A stretch of 48,608 nt of DNA, taken from WJMT01 sp964599635. Its GTDB lineage: Bacteria > Acidobacteriota > Aminicenantia > Aminicenantales > Aminicenantaceae. Below the pieces are notes generated by a model. That model was not told where the DNA came from. It saw only the letters and a list, made by a program, of their open reading frames with translations, and searched no databases. Shown here in pieces: positions 9,003 to 16,012 of this stretch (positions within the stretch are counted from its first letter, which is position 1; the number at the start of each line of letters is the position of its first letter). The stretch is taken from assembly GCA_964599635.1 (NCBI GenBank), contig CAZRGM010000053.1, positions 1 through 48,608 of the forward strand, in the 5' to 3' direction. The position numbers were made by a program, and so were the translations under genes.

Positions 9003-9446
9003 ATGATAAGACTCTCAACAAAAGGGCGTTACGGGACAAGGCTGATGCTTAATCTCGCAAAACACTACAATAACGGTGTTGGTTCTGTTGTATTAAAAGA
9101 CCTGTCTAAAGAAGAAGATATTTCAATACGCTATCTTGAACAGATTATCATTCCTCTCAAATTGAACAATTTAGTAAAAAGCATTAGGGGAGCCGGAGGC
9201 GGTTATAAATTAGCAAGGAACCCCTCCGAAATCAATCTCGTGGATATACTAAAGGCTCTTGAGGGACCTTGCTGTCTGGTCGAATGTGTGGATGATGATG
9301 AATACTGCGACCGGATTTCAACCTGTGCGGCACACGATATATGGGAAGAAGCCAGTGCAATGCTCAAAAACTATTTTGAGGATATTACTTTAGAAAAATT
9401 AGTAAAAATCTCTAATAAAAAAGAAACAGGAATGAAAACAAAATGA
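9003..9446 (+). CDS. Rrf2-family transcriptional regulator with Cys cluster
   Basis: The 147-residue protein has the Rrf2 N-terminal winged helix (IRLSTKGRYGTRLMLNLA; wing GAGGGYKLAR at 63-72) and a cysteine-rich loop (C90, C91, C95, C102, C108). IscR/NsrR-type relatives use three cysteines here to bind an Fe-S cluster; C95, C102 and C108 are the best-spaced candidates. It is divergent from the ferredoxin-dependent iorAB operon across 342 nt, so it may sense Fe-S or redox state and control both itself and ior. The thiamine-binding gene overlaps its stop codon (ATGA). Targets are not shown by sequence. Confidence 0.9.
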   Translation: MIRLSTKGRYGTRLMLNLAKHYNNGVGSVVLKDLSKEEDISIRYLEQIIIPLKLNNLVKSIRGAGGGYKLARNPSEINLVDILKALEGPCCLVECVDDDEYCDRISTCAAHDIWEEASAMLKNYFEDITLEKLVKISNKKETGMKTK

Positions 9447-9736
9447 TTATTGCCTCTTTGGCTATTTTCCCTACCAGCGAAGGAGCTTCTGTAAGTAAAT
9501 ATGTGAAAGAAGTCATAAAAGCAATTGAAGATTCAGGATTGAAAAGCTATACCGGCGGTATGTCTACCACCATAGAGGCACCGGATCTGGAGAGTTTGTT
9601 TAAGGTGATTGAAAAATGCCATAAAATACTTGTGGATATGAATGTGAAAAGAATCCATGCTGATCTTCAGATTGATCACCGTTTGGATAAAGAATCATCC
9701 GTCAAAAAAAAGCTTGAATCTATAGAAAAAAAATAG
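9443..9736 (+). CDS. MTH1187/YkoF-like thiamine-binding protein
   Basis: The 97-residue product matches the small Thiamine_BP (MTH1187) family: the ASLAIFPTSEGASVSKYV N-terminus, the central SYTGGMSTTIEAPDLESLF block and the VKRIHADLQIDHRLD strand. Members form alpha/beta sandwich oligomers that bind thiamine or related compounds. The ATG overlaps the rrf2 stop (ATGA), indicating translational coupling. Being beside a TPP-dependent oxidoreductase, it may buffer or sense thiamine. It is convergent with mnmA, 9 nt away. Confidence 0.82.
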   Translation: MIIASLAIFPTSEGASVSKYVKEVIKAIEDSGLKSYTGGMSTTIEAPDLESLFKVIEKCHKILVDMNVKRIHADLQIDHRLDKESSVKKKLESIEKK

Positions 9737-9745
9737 ACCCTTCCT

Positions 9746-10813
9746 TCAGTTTGAATCCTTCATAATGGTTCCGCCTCCCAGAAGAATATCTCGATCATAA
9801 AAAACAACTGACTGCCCCGGAGTGATCGCTCTCTGCGGATTTTTAAATTTGACTTCAACCAGACCTGAATTCTTAGGAATCACAACAGCATCTTGGGCTT
9901 TATGGTTGTATCTTATCTGAGCCTTTACGGATAACGAAGATTTTAAATCCTGACCTGAAATCCAGTTAACCTGAGAAGCGTTTAATGTTTTTTTATAAAG
10001 GCTTCTTTCGGGCCCCACGATGACTGCATTTTTCTTTGGATCTATATCTAAAACATATAGAGGTTGGGAAGAAGATAACCCTAACCCTTTGCGCTGCCCT
10101 ATTGTAAACTGGGCATAACCCAAATGCTTCCCCAGAATATTTCCTCTCTCATCCAGTATAGGACCCTCAGCGAAACCTGATGAAGATTCTTTCTTTATAA
10201 AACGGACATAATCCTTATCAGGGACAAAGCATATCTCCTGACTTTCTTTCCTGGTTAACAGAGGAAGATTCGATGATTTAGCTTCCTTTTTAACCTGATC
10301 CTTTCTCTTCTCTCCAAGAGGCATGACAGCCCGAGCCAAATGCCTCTGTGATAAAAGATAGAGAAAATAGGACTGGTCCTTTGTTTCGTCTAAGCCTCTC
10401 TTTATATGGAATTCTTCTTTTTCCTGATCTTTTTCGATTCTCACATAATGTCCTGTGGCAATATAACCGGCTCCGATTCTTTGACTTTCCTTTAAGAGCG
10501 CCTCAAACTTCATAAGAGAATTACAGCGGACACACGGATTAGGTGTGTATCCAAGAGAATATTCTTTAATAAAATAATCAATAATCTGATCTTTAAATTT
10601 CTCTCTCAGGTCAAGACAAAAATAATCAATTCCAATGGTAGCCGCCGATTGCGCGGATTTCCGAGCTGCCAGATCATCCTTATCCTTGAGGGAATTGGGT
10701 AAAAATCTCATATAGACTCCCGTAACTTCAAATCCTCTCTGTTTTAAAACAGCTGCACAAACAGAAGAATCAACCCCTCCACTCATAGCCACTAATACTT
10801 TTTTCTCATCCAT
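9746..10813 (-). CDS. mnmA: tRNA-specific 2-thiouridylase MnmA
   Basis: MnmA makes 2-thiouridine at U34 of tRNA-Lys, -Glu and -Gln. The ATP-pyrophosphatase P-loop SGGVDSS lies at residues 11-17, the first catalytic Cys in NPCVRCN, the second in SQEICF, and the GHY and GQRKGLG segments are in place. I take the ATG at 10813 as start, with GGCGG five bases before it. A TTG at 10825 would add four residues but has no ribosome site. About 355 residues is normal. It is divergent from yebC across 123 nt. Confidence 0.93.
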   Translation of the reverse strand: MDEKKVLVAMSGGVDSSVCAAVLKQRGFEVTGVYMRFLPNSLKDKDDLAARKSAQSAATIGIDYFCLDLREKFKDQIIDYFIKEYSLGYTPNPCVRCNSLMKFEALLKESQRIGAGYIATGHYVRIEKDQEKEEFHIKRGLDETKDQSYFLYLLSQRHLARAVMPLGEKRKDQVKKEAKSSNLPLLTRKESQEICFVPDKDYVRFIKKESSSGFAEGPILDERGNILGKHLGYAQFTIGQRKGLGLSSSQPLYVLDIDPKKNAVIVGPERSLYKKTLNASQVNWISGQDLKSSLSVKAQIRYNHKAQDAVVIPKNSGLVEVKFKNPQRAITPGQSVVFYDRDILLGGGTIMKDSN

Positions 10814-10936
10814 AAAAACCGCCAATAATAACAGTTCAGGTCATATTGTAACATATTCATGAGATTACCGTTCATGACTTCCATTATATGTTTAATTATG
10901 ATAAAATTCTGTGAGTCTATTGTTTAAGGAGCTAGT

Positions 10937-11686
10937 ATGTCAGGACACTCTAAATGGCATTCCATAAAACATAAAAAAGCTTCTCAAGATGCTAAAAGAG
11001 GGAAAGCATTTACTAAAATTATTAAAGAGATATCTGTTGCCGCACGGATGAAAGGCGGAGACCCAGATAAAAATCCAAGACTGCGTCAAGCTATAGACCG
11101 AGCCAAATCTGTCAATATGCCGGCTGATAATATAGAAAGAGCCGTTAAAAAAGGAACCGGTGAGCTAGAAGGCGTTGCTTATGAAGAAATAATCTATGAA
11201 GGCTATGCACCGGGAGGGGTTGCTGTTTTTATTGAGACTCTAACGGATAATAAAAACCGTACTGTCTCTGAACTGAGATATATATTCTCTAAACATGAGG
11301 GAAATATCGGTGAATCTGGTTGTGTAGCCTGGATGTTCGAACGGAAAGGATATATTGTCGTGGCTAAGTCCGAAGCGAATGAAGAAGATTTAATGAGCCT
11401 AATTCTTGAGGCAGGAGCTGAAGATATGAGAGAAGACGGAAGCAATTGGGAAATCATCACCTCTCCCAAGGATTATGATTCAGTCAACAACATCTTGAAA
11501 AAAAATAATATAGAAATGGATTCCTCCAGCATCAGCTACATTCCTCAGAGCTATGTCAAACTGGAAGGCAAAAAAGCCCGCCAGTGTCTTAAGTTGATTG
11601 AAGAGCTGGAAGATCACGAAGATGTGCAGCACGTCTGGGCAAACTTTGATATTGATGAAGAAGAAATAGAAAAGTATTCAGAATGA
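10937..11686 (+). CDS. yebC: YebC/PmpR-family regulator or translation factor
   Basis: A 249-residue protein beginning MSGHSKWHSIKHKKASQDAK, the invariant family start, with the EIIYEGYAPGGVA and SELRYIFSKHEGNIGESGCV blocks. Members were described as DNA-binding regulators, and YebC proteins have more recently been linked to relief of ribosome stalling. It lies just before ruvC, as in many bacteria (yebC-ruvCAB). An AAGGAG site lies 8 nt before the ATG. Confidence 0.93.
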   Translation: MSGHSKWHSIKHKKASQDAKRGKAFTKIIKEISVAARMKGGDPDKNPRLRQAIDRAKSVNMPADNIERAVKKGTGELEGVAYEEIIYEGYAPGGVAVFIETLTDNKNRTVSELRYIFSKHEGNIGESGCVAWMFERKGYIVVAKSEANEEDLMSLILEAGAEDMREDGSNWEIITSPKDYDSVNNILKKNNIEMDSSSISYIPQSYVKLEGKKARQCLKLIEELEDHEDVQHVWANFDIDEEEIEKYSE

Positions 11687-11786
11687 GTCTCCCTCTAGCA
11701 AAAGGAAGTCATCTTAAATCAGCAGAGGAGAATGAGATCACTTCATCATTTCGTTCCACGCAATAAGAGTGACTTGTTAATATAAA

Positions 11787-12281
11787 ATGAAAATTCTTGG
11801 AATTGATCCCAGCTTAAGATCTACCGGATACGGCATCATTGAACAAGACGACAATGAACTGAAGTTGATTAAATATGGAATCATAAAAACATCCGCCCAA
11901 ATGCCCTTTCTCGATAAACTCAACGTCATAAAAACCCAAATCGATTCCATCATAAAAATTTATAAGCCCGATGAAGTCGCTATTGAAAATTTATTTTACG
12001 CCCGGAATATCAAAACCGCACTTACCCTGGGTCAAGTCAGAGGAGCAACCCTTATCGCGGTGGCTTCCAATCAATGTCCTCTACATGAATATTCACCCTT
12101 GGAAATAAAAAAAGCCGTTACCGGTTATGGGAGAGCTGATAAGACACAAGTTCAAATCATGATTAAAACTTTGCTCAAAATCCAGAATAATCAAATTGGA
12201 GAAGATGCCACAGATGCTCTGGCTGCAGCCTACTGCCATCTTAATTCAAGAACTTTTCTTGACAAAATAAAGAAATCTTAA
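11787..12281 (+). CDS. ruvC: Holliday junction resolvase RuvC
   Basis: The 164-residue resolvase has all four acidic residues in RNase H-fold positions: D7 (GIDPSLRSTGYG), E67 (AIENLFYARN), D140 and D143 (GEDATDALA). It cuts four-way junctions with the RuvAB motor encoded next. No clear Shine-Dalgarno precedes the ATG. It is separated from ruvA by a 277-nt repeat-bearing gap, whereas ruvA and ruvB are 18 nt apart. Confidence 0.95.
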   Translation: MKILGIDPSLRSTGYGIIEQDDNELKLIKYGIIKTSAQMPFLDKLNVIKTQIDSIIKIYKPDEVAIENLFYARNIKTALTLGQVRGATLIAVASNQCPLHEYSPLEIKKAVTGYGRADKTQVQIMIKTLLKIQNNQIGEDATDALAAAYCHLNSRTFLDKIKKS

Positions 12282-12284
12282 ATA

Positions 12285-12537
12285 ACCTAGATTATTCACA
12301 AGCCGAGGTTGCTGTAGATGCAAGGCGCAGGGTATGAAGTTGCGGCTTTTCACCACGAATGCCTTGCAGCGAAGCATATGCTGTAAGATCGGCTTGCCTG
12401 TAAGTTAAAAAAATGGCGATGAACCTTATTTTGCTTTGCCTTCAAGGGTATACATATTTTTTATAGAAATTGCAACTGGAAATTTTTGTTTGTTTTGACT
12501 CTCATTTTAATTGCCATTTTTTTATGAATAGTTTAGG
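12285..12537. repeat. Palindromic intergenic element between ruvC and ruvA
   Basis: The 253-nt region is bounded by inverted ends CCTAGATTATTCA (12285-12297) and TGAATAGTTTAGG (12525-12537), which match at 11 of 13 positions. Inside are nested palindromes: CAAGCCGA (12299-12306) with TCGGCTTG (12389-12396), GCAAGGC (12320-12326) with GCCTTGC (12361-12367), and AAAAAAATGGC (12407-12417) with GCCATTTTTTT (12513-12523). It has no coding capacity. It looks like a MITE-like or composite palindromic element, related at its right end to the repeats at 8865, 24844 and 28586. Confidence 0.55.
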
Positions 12538-12538
12538 G
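12513..12538 (+). repeat. Intergenic repeat family 2, copy b
   Basis: GCCATTTTTTTATGAATAG followed by TTTAGGG. It forms the right end of the 12285-12537 element and ends about 20 nt before the ruvA ATG. It is almost identical to 8865-8893. Confidence 0.6.
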
Positions 12539-12558
12539 TAAATATATAAAGGATCAAT

Positions 12559-13146
12559 ATGATATCATATCTTAAAGGAATTTTAAGGGACAAAAATCCA
12601 GGCAAAGTGGTTCTGGACATTCAGGGAGTGGGTTACTGCGCTGAAATCCCTTTATCAACCTATCTTGAACTGGGAGAGATCGGGGATGAAGCTGAACTTT
12701 ATACTTATACACACCTGACAGACAGCTCTATCTCACTATTCGGTTTTTTAACGGTGAAGGAAAAAGAGCTGTTCTTAAGACTCATCAATATATCCGGGAT
12801 AGGACCTAAAATTGCCATCAACATCCTTTCCGGAATCGCTGTATCGGACCTCGAGCATGCCATAAAAGAAAGCGATATAGATCGGATATCTTTGATCCCT
12901 GGCATTGGGCAAAAAACAGCCATGCGTATTGCGTTGGAGCTTCAGGAAAAGCTCAAAGATAAAGAAAAAATTCTGATTACAGGATCATCCAAAGAAAAAG
13001 AAGACCTCCTGTCAGCCTTGACCAATATGGGATTTAAAAGAAAAGAAGTTTATGAAACCGTAGACGAGGCCATAAAAAAACTAGGCAAAGACACAAGTTT
13101 TGACAAACTGCTTAAAGAAAGCCTGAGAAGACTTTCAAAAATATAA
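12559..13146 (+). CDS. ruvA: Holliday junction DNA helicase subunit RuvA
   Basis: The 195-residue protein has the N-terminal OB domain (MISYLKGILRDKNPGKVVLDIQG at the start), two helix-hairpin-helix motifs (LINISGIGPKIAINILSG and ISLIPGIGQKTAMRIALEL) and the mobile C-terminal domain III (DLLSALTNMGFKRKEV) that contacts RuvB. It binds the four-way junction and loads RuvB rings. AAAGGA lies 6 nt before the ATG. ruvB follows after 18 nt. Confidence 0.95.
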   Translation: MISYLKGILRDKNPGKVVLDIQGVGYCAEIPLSTYLELGEIGDEAELYTYTHLTDSSISLFGFLTVKEKELFLRLINISGIGPKIAINILSGIAVSDLEHAIKESDIDRISLIPGIGQKTAMRIALELQEKLKDKEKILITGSSKEKEDLLSALTNMGFKRKEVYETVDEAIKKLGKDTSFDKLLKESLRRLSKI

Positions 13147-13164
13147 AATATAAACTAAACTCTT

Positions 13165-14238
13165 ATGAAAAAGAATGAATGGAAAATGGGTATGAATAAA
13201 GGGAAAAATAGTGATGCCGTTCTCAATCCCGTTCGAACAAAAGAAGATCTCAAATTCGAAGACAATCTCCGTCCAGAAACTTTCGAAGAATTTATAGGCC
13301 AGCAAACCATAAAAAAGAAGTTGAATATCTTTATCAAAGCAGCTTTAAAAAGAAACGAAAGTCTGGATCACGTCCTCCTCTATGGACCTCCAGGCTTGGG
13401 AAAAACCAGCCTTGCTTTTATTATCGCAAGGCAAATGGGGGTAGGAATCAAACCTACCTCAGGGCCGGTCATAGAAAAAACGGGTGATCTTTCAGCGATT
13501 CTGACAAACCTACAGAACAAGGAAATCCTTTTTATTGATGAAATCCACCGCCTTCATCCTTCGGTAGAAGAAATTCTTTACTCTGCTATGGAAGATTATA
13601 ACCTTGACATCCTTATAGGGCAGGGGCCTAGTGCAAGAAGCCATAAGCTCAAACTTAAAAAATTCACCCTTATTGGAGCCACTACCCGTGCTGGGCACAT
13701 CACCCCTCCTTTAAGAAGCCGATTCGGCATCATCAATCGACTGGATTACTACGATGATAAATATCTTAAAGACATCATAAAAAGATCTGCTTCTATTCTC
13801 AATGTAAGCATCACTGACCAGGGAGCCCTTCAGATCGCAAAGCGCTCAAGAGGAACTCCTAGAGTGGCAAACAGACTGCTGAGAAGAGTCAGGGATTACG
13901 CGGATGTGATTGCCGATGGAAAAATAACTTCAGACGAAGCTGTGAAAGCTCTTGACATGATGGAAGTGGATTCCATAGGACTCGACGATGTTGATAGAAA
14001 GATTTTATCAACCATCATAGAAAACTTTTCAGGAGGACCCGTGGGAATCAAGACTATCTCGGCAGCCATTGAAGAAGAAAAGGACACCATCGAATCTATT
14101 TATGAACCATTTCTAATGCGCATTGGATTTCTTGAAAGAACCACTCGAGGACGATGCGCGACCCAAAAAGCATATCAACATTTAGGATACAAAATGGGAT
14201 CATCACATCCTCAGGGAAAACTATTCAAGAACGACTAA
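13165..14238 (+). CDS. ruvB: Holliday junction branch-migration ATPase RuvB
   Basis: The 357-residue AAA+ motor has Walker A GPPGLGKTS (74-82), Walker B LFIDEIHRL, the GATTRAGHITPPLRSRFG sensor/arginine-finger block and the C-terminal winged helix (TTRGRCATQKAYQHLG). The N-terminus is about 15 residues longer than usual. Further ATGs at residues 8 and 10 could be the true start, since no clear ribosome site precedes 13165. queA follows after 41 nt. Confidence 0.95.
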   Translation: MKKNEWKMGMNKGKNSDAVLNPVRTKEDLKFEDNLRPETFEEFIGQQTIKKKLNIFIKAALKRNESLDHVLLYGPPGLGKTSLAFIIARQMGVGIKPTSGPVIEKTGDLSAILTNLQNKEILFIDEIHRLHPSVEEILYSAMEDYNLDILIGQGPSARSHKLKLKKFTLIGATTRAGHITPPLRSRFGIINRLDYYDDKYLKDIIKRSASILNVSITDQGALQIAKRSRGTPRVANRLLRRVRDYADVIADGKITSDEAVKALDMMEVDSIGLDDVDRKILSTIIENFSGGPVGIKTISAAIEEEKDTIESIYEPFLMRIGFLERTTRGRCATQKAYQHLGYKMGSSHPQGKLFKND

Positions 14239-14279
14239 GGCTAAGGCCCAGCCTTTGAAACCTCTATGAAAGCTCCCCA

Positions 14280-15311
14280 ATGGAATTAAAAGATTTTGAC
14301 TTTAAACTTCCTAAAGAACTGATTGCCCAGAAGCCTCTTCCCAGAAGAGATCAATCCCGGATGATGGTGGTTCATAAAGAGAAAAAAATAATCGAACACG
14401 CCGAATTCAAAGACTTCCCAAAATATCTTCAAGAAAATAATCTGCTGGTCCTCAATAACACCAAAGTCATTCCTGCGAGAACCTGGGGGAAAAAGGGAGA
14501 TAAAGAAATAGAATTTCTCTTCTTAAATGAATTGAAACAAAAAACCTGGGAAGTCTTCTGTAGACCCGCTAAAAAAGTCAAAGAAGGGGATCAAATTATT
14601 TTTTCATCCTCGCTAAAAGGAGAGGTTATTCAGAAAGGTATAGAAGGGCGAAGGATTTTACGCTTTTCTAAAGACAACATACTCGGAGAACTCAATCAAT
14701 TAGGATATGCTCCTCTCCCTCCCTATATAAAAAGAGACAAATCTGAAAAGGGCCTTAAAGATTTTGATCTCCAAAGATATCAGACTGTCTATGCAGAAAA
14801 ACAGGGTTCTATTGCGGCTCCTACTGCAGGGCTTCATTTTACTAATGATATTTTTAATGAAATCAAAAACAAAAAGATTCCCGTCACCTATATCACCTTG
14901 AATGTCGGGCTTGCAACTTTTCAACCGGTCAGAGTGGAAAACATAAAAAACCACAAGATGCAAAAAGAATATTACAGGATCCATGAAAAATCAGCCAGGA
15001 TGATCAATGAAGCGAAAAGAGAGAAAAATCCTGTGATTTCTATTGGGACCACTACCGTCAGAGCTTTAGAAAGTGCTGCCAGAGGGGACAGAATTAAATC
15101 AGGCTCTGACTCCACCAATCTTTTTATTTATCCTGGATACAAATTCAAAATTGTGGACAGACTTTTGACAAATTTTCATCTACCCTGTTCAACTCTTCTC
15201 ATGCTGACGGCTTCCTTCGCTGGATATGATCTTCTTATGAAGGCTTATGAGGAAGCTGTAAAAAAAAAGTACAGATTTTTCAGCTACGGAGACTGTATGT
15301 ACATAAGGTGA
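14280..15311 (+). CDS. queA: S-adenosylmethionine:tRNA ribosyltransferase-isomerase QueA
   Basis: QueA converts preQ1 at position 34 of tRNA to epoxyqueuosine using SAM. The 343 residues begin with the family block DFDFKLPKELIAQKPLPRRDQSRM (seen as separate conserved parts) and include LVLNNTKVIPAR, AAPTAGLHFT, YITLNVGLATFQPV and VDRLLTNFHLP. The last residues, YGDCMYIR, coincide with the usual family C-terminus. The TGA stop (15309-15311) is also the first three bases of the repeat element at 15309-15497, so the element appears to provide the stop codon. Confidence 0.95.
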   Translation: MELKDFDFKLPKELIAQKPLPRRDQSRMMVVHKEKKIIEHAEFKDFPKYLQENNLLVLNNTKVIPARTWGKKGDKEIEFLFLNELKQKTWEVFCRPAKKVKEGDQIIFSSSLKGEVIQKGIEGRRILRFSKDNILGELNQLGYAPLPPYIKRDKSEKGLKDFDLQRYQTVYAEKQGSIAAPTAGLHFTNDIFNEIKNKKIPVTYITLNVGLATFQPVRVENIKNHKMQKEYYRIHEKSARMINEAKREKNPVISIGTTTVRALESAARGDRIKSGSDSTNLFIYPGYKFKIVDRLLTNFHLPCSTLLMLTASFAGYDLLMKAYEEAVKKKYRFFSYGDCMYIR

Positions 15312-15497
15312 AATTCAGGTATGGCTGCAGCGACATGATAGATTTAGCCTTTGGATAAGGCTTTTCGAGGGTACCCGGCGAAGCCGGGCGCTGAGTATGT
15401 TTGACCCACGGACGGGGGGAGTTACGGAAGCGTCGAGAAAAATGAAGGAGAATGGCGTTAAAAACCTATCCGAGAGCTAGGCCATACCTGAATTTCA
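15309..15497 (+). mobile_element. MITE-like element, copy 1, with 17-bp terminal inverted repeats
   Basis: TGAAATTCAGGTATGGC (15309-15325) is the exact reverse complement of 15481-15497, bounding a 189-nt noncoding element. Inside are a possible stem (TTGGATAAGG near 15350 pairing with CCTATCCGA near 15464, one bulged A), a CCCGGC-GAA-GCCGGG hairpin near 15374, a 31-nt core at 15396-15426 identical to the copy at 31174-31204, and a 15-nt block at 15450-15464 identical to 31135-31149. No ORF is present. No convincing target-site duplication is visible. It overlaps the queA stop codon. Confidence 0.8.
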
Positions 15498-15644
15498 TTA
15501 GCTGTGCGGGAAAGTTTGCTTCAAAAAAAAATACCTTTATCATCATATTATCTTCAAATTTTAAACAATATCATCTTTCTTTATGCTTTGACAAAAGGAC
15601 CGGGTTATCATATAAAAATATAAAATAAAAAAGGATTTATCCGG

Positions 15645-16001
15645 ATGAATAAAAAAGAAAAAGATCAACTGGATCCTGCTGAAAAAGAAATGCTGGATAA
15701 CATACTGAGGGAGAGGACAGACGCAGAGACTTTTAAAATTACCCTTGAATTCGGATACAAACCCACAAAAAAATATCAAAAAGCCGTAGAAATCTCAAAA
15801 AAGCTTCCTACTTATCAAGAAAAAGGAAGTGGTGAGCGAATCCGCCATTCGGTGACCTTCACTCCCAAAGAAGCAGAGAGCTTATTCCAGGTTTTTAATA
15901 TTGTGGTTGACTGGGAAAAAACAGATATTTATGTCAACCATAAGAAACTTCCCTATGCCCATTCTCTTTGGGTCCCTCTTATGTGGTTTTATCGGGTTTG
16001 A
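15645..16001 (+). CDS. Small hypothetical protein
   Basis: A 118-residue, Lys/Glu-rich soluble protein of no family I recognise. There is no signal peptide or membrane segment. The first 60 residues are highly charged and probably helical. The C-terminal half (RHSVTFTPKEAESLFQVFN, then DWEKTDIYVNHKKLPYAHSLW) looks like a small alpha/beta domain rich in aromatics. A ribosome site AAAAAAGG precedes the ATG by about 10 nt. It is alone on its strand, between the repeat element and convergent tnaA (11 nt away). The 147-nt gap from the element to the ATG is AT-rich and could hold its promoter. Confidence 0.55.
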   Translation: MNKKEKDQLDPAEKEMLDNILRERTDAETFKITLEFGYKPTKKYQKAVEISKKLPTYQEKGSGERIRHSVTFTPKEAESLFQVFNIVVDWEKTDIYVNHKKLPYAHSLWVPLMWFYRV

Positions 16002-16012
16002 AAAATTTAAAC

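Noticed and set aside
9746..15311. Tight yebC-ruvCAB-queA operon disrupted by loss of genes
   Set aside because: All genes are intact and ordered as usual; only the repeat-bearing ruvC-ruvA gap is unusual and it is reported separately.
15309..15497. Structured noncoding RNA gene of a known class (tmRNA, RNase P, 6S, SRP)
   Set aside because: No class-specific motifs; exact inverted ends and a second copy at 31102 favour a repeat element.
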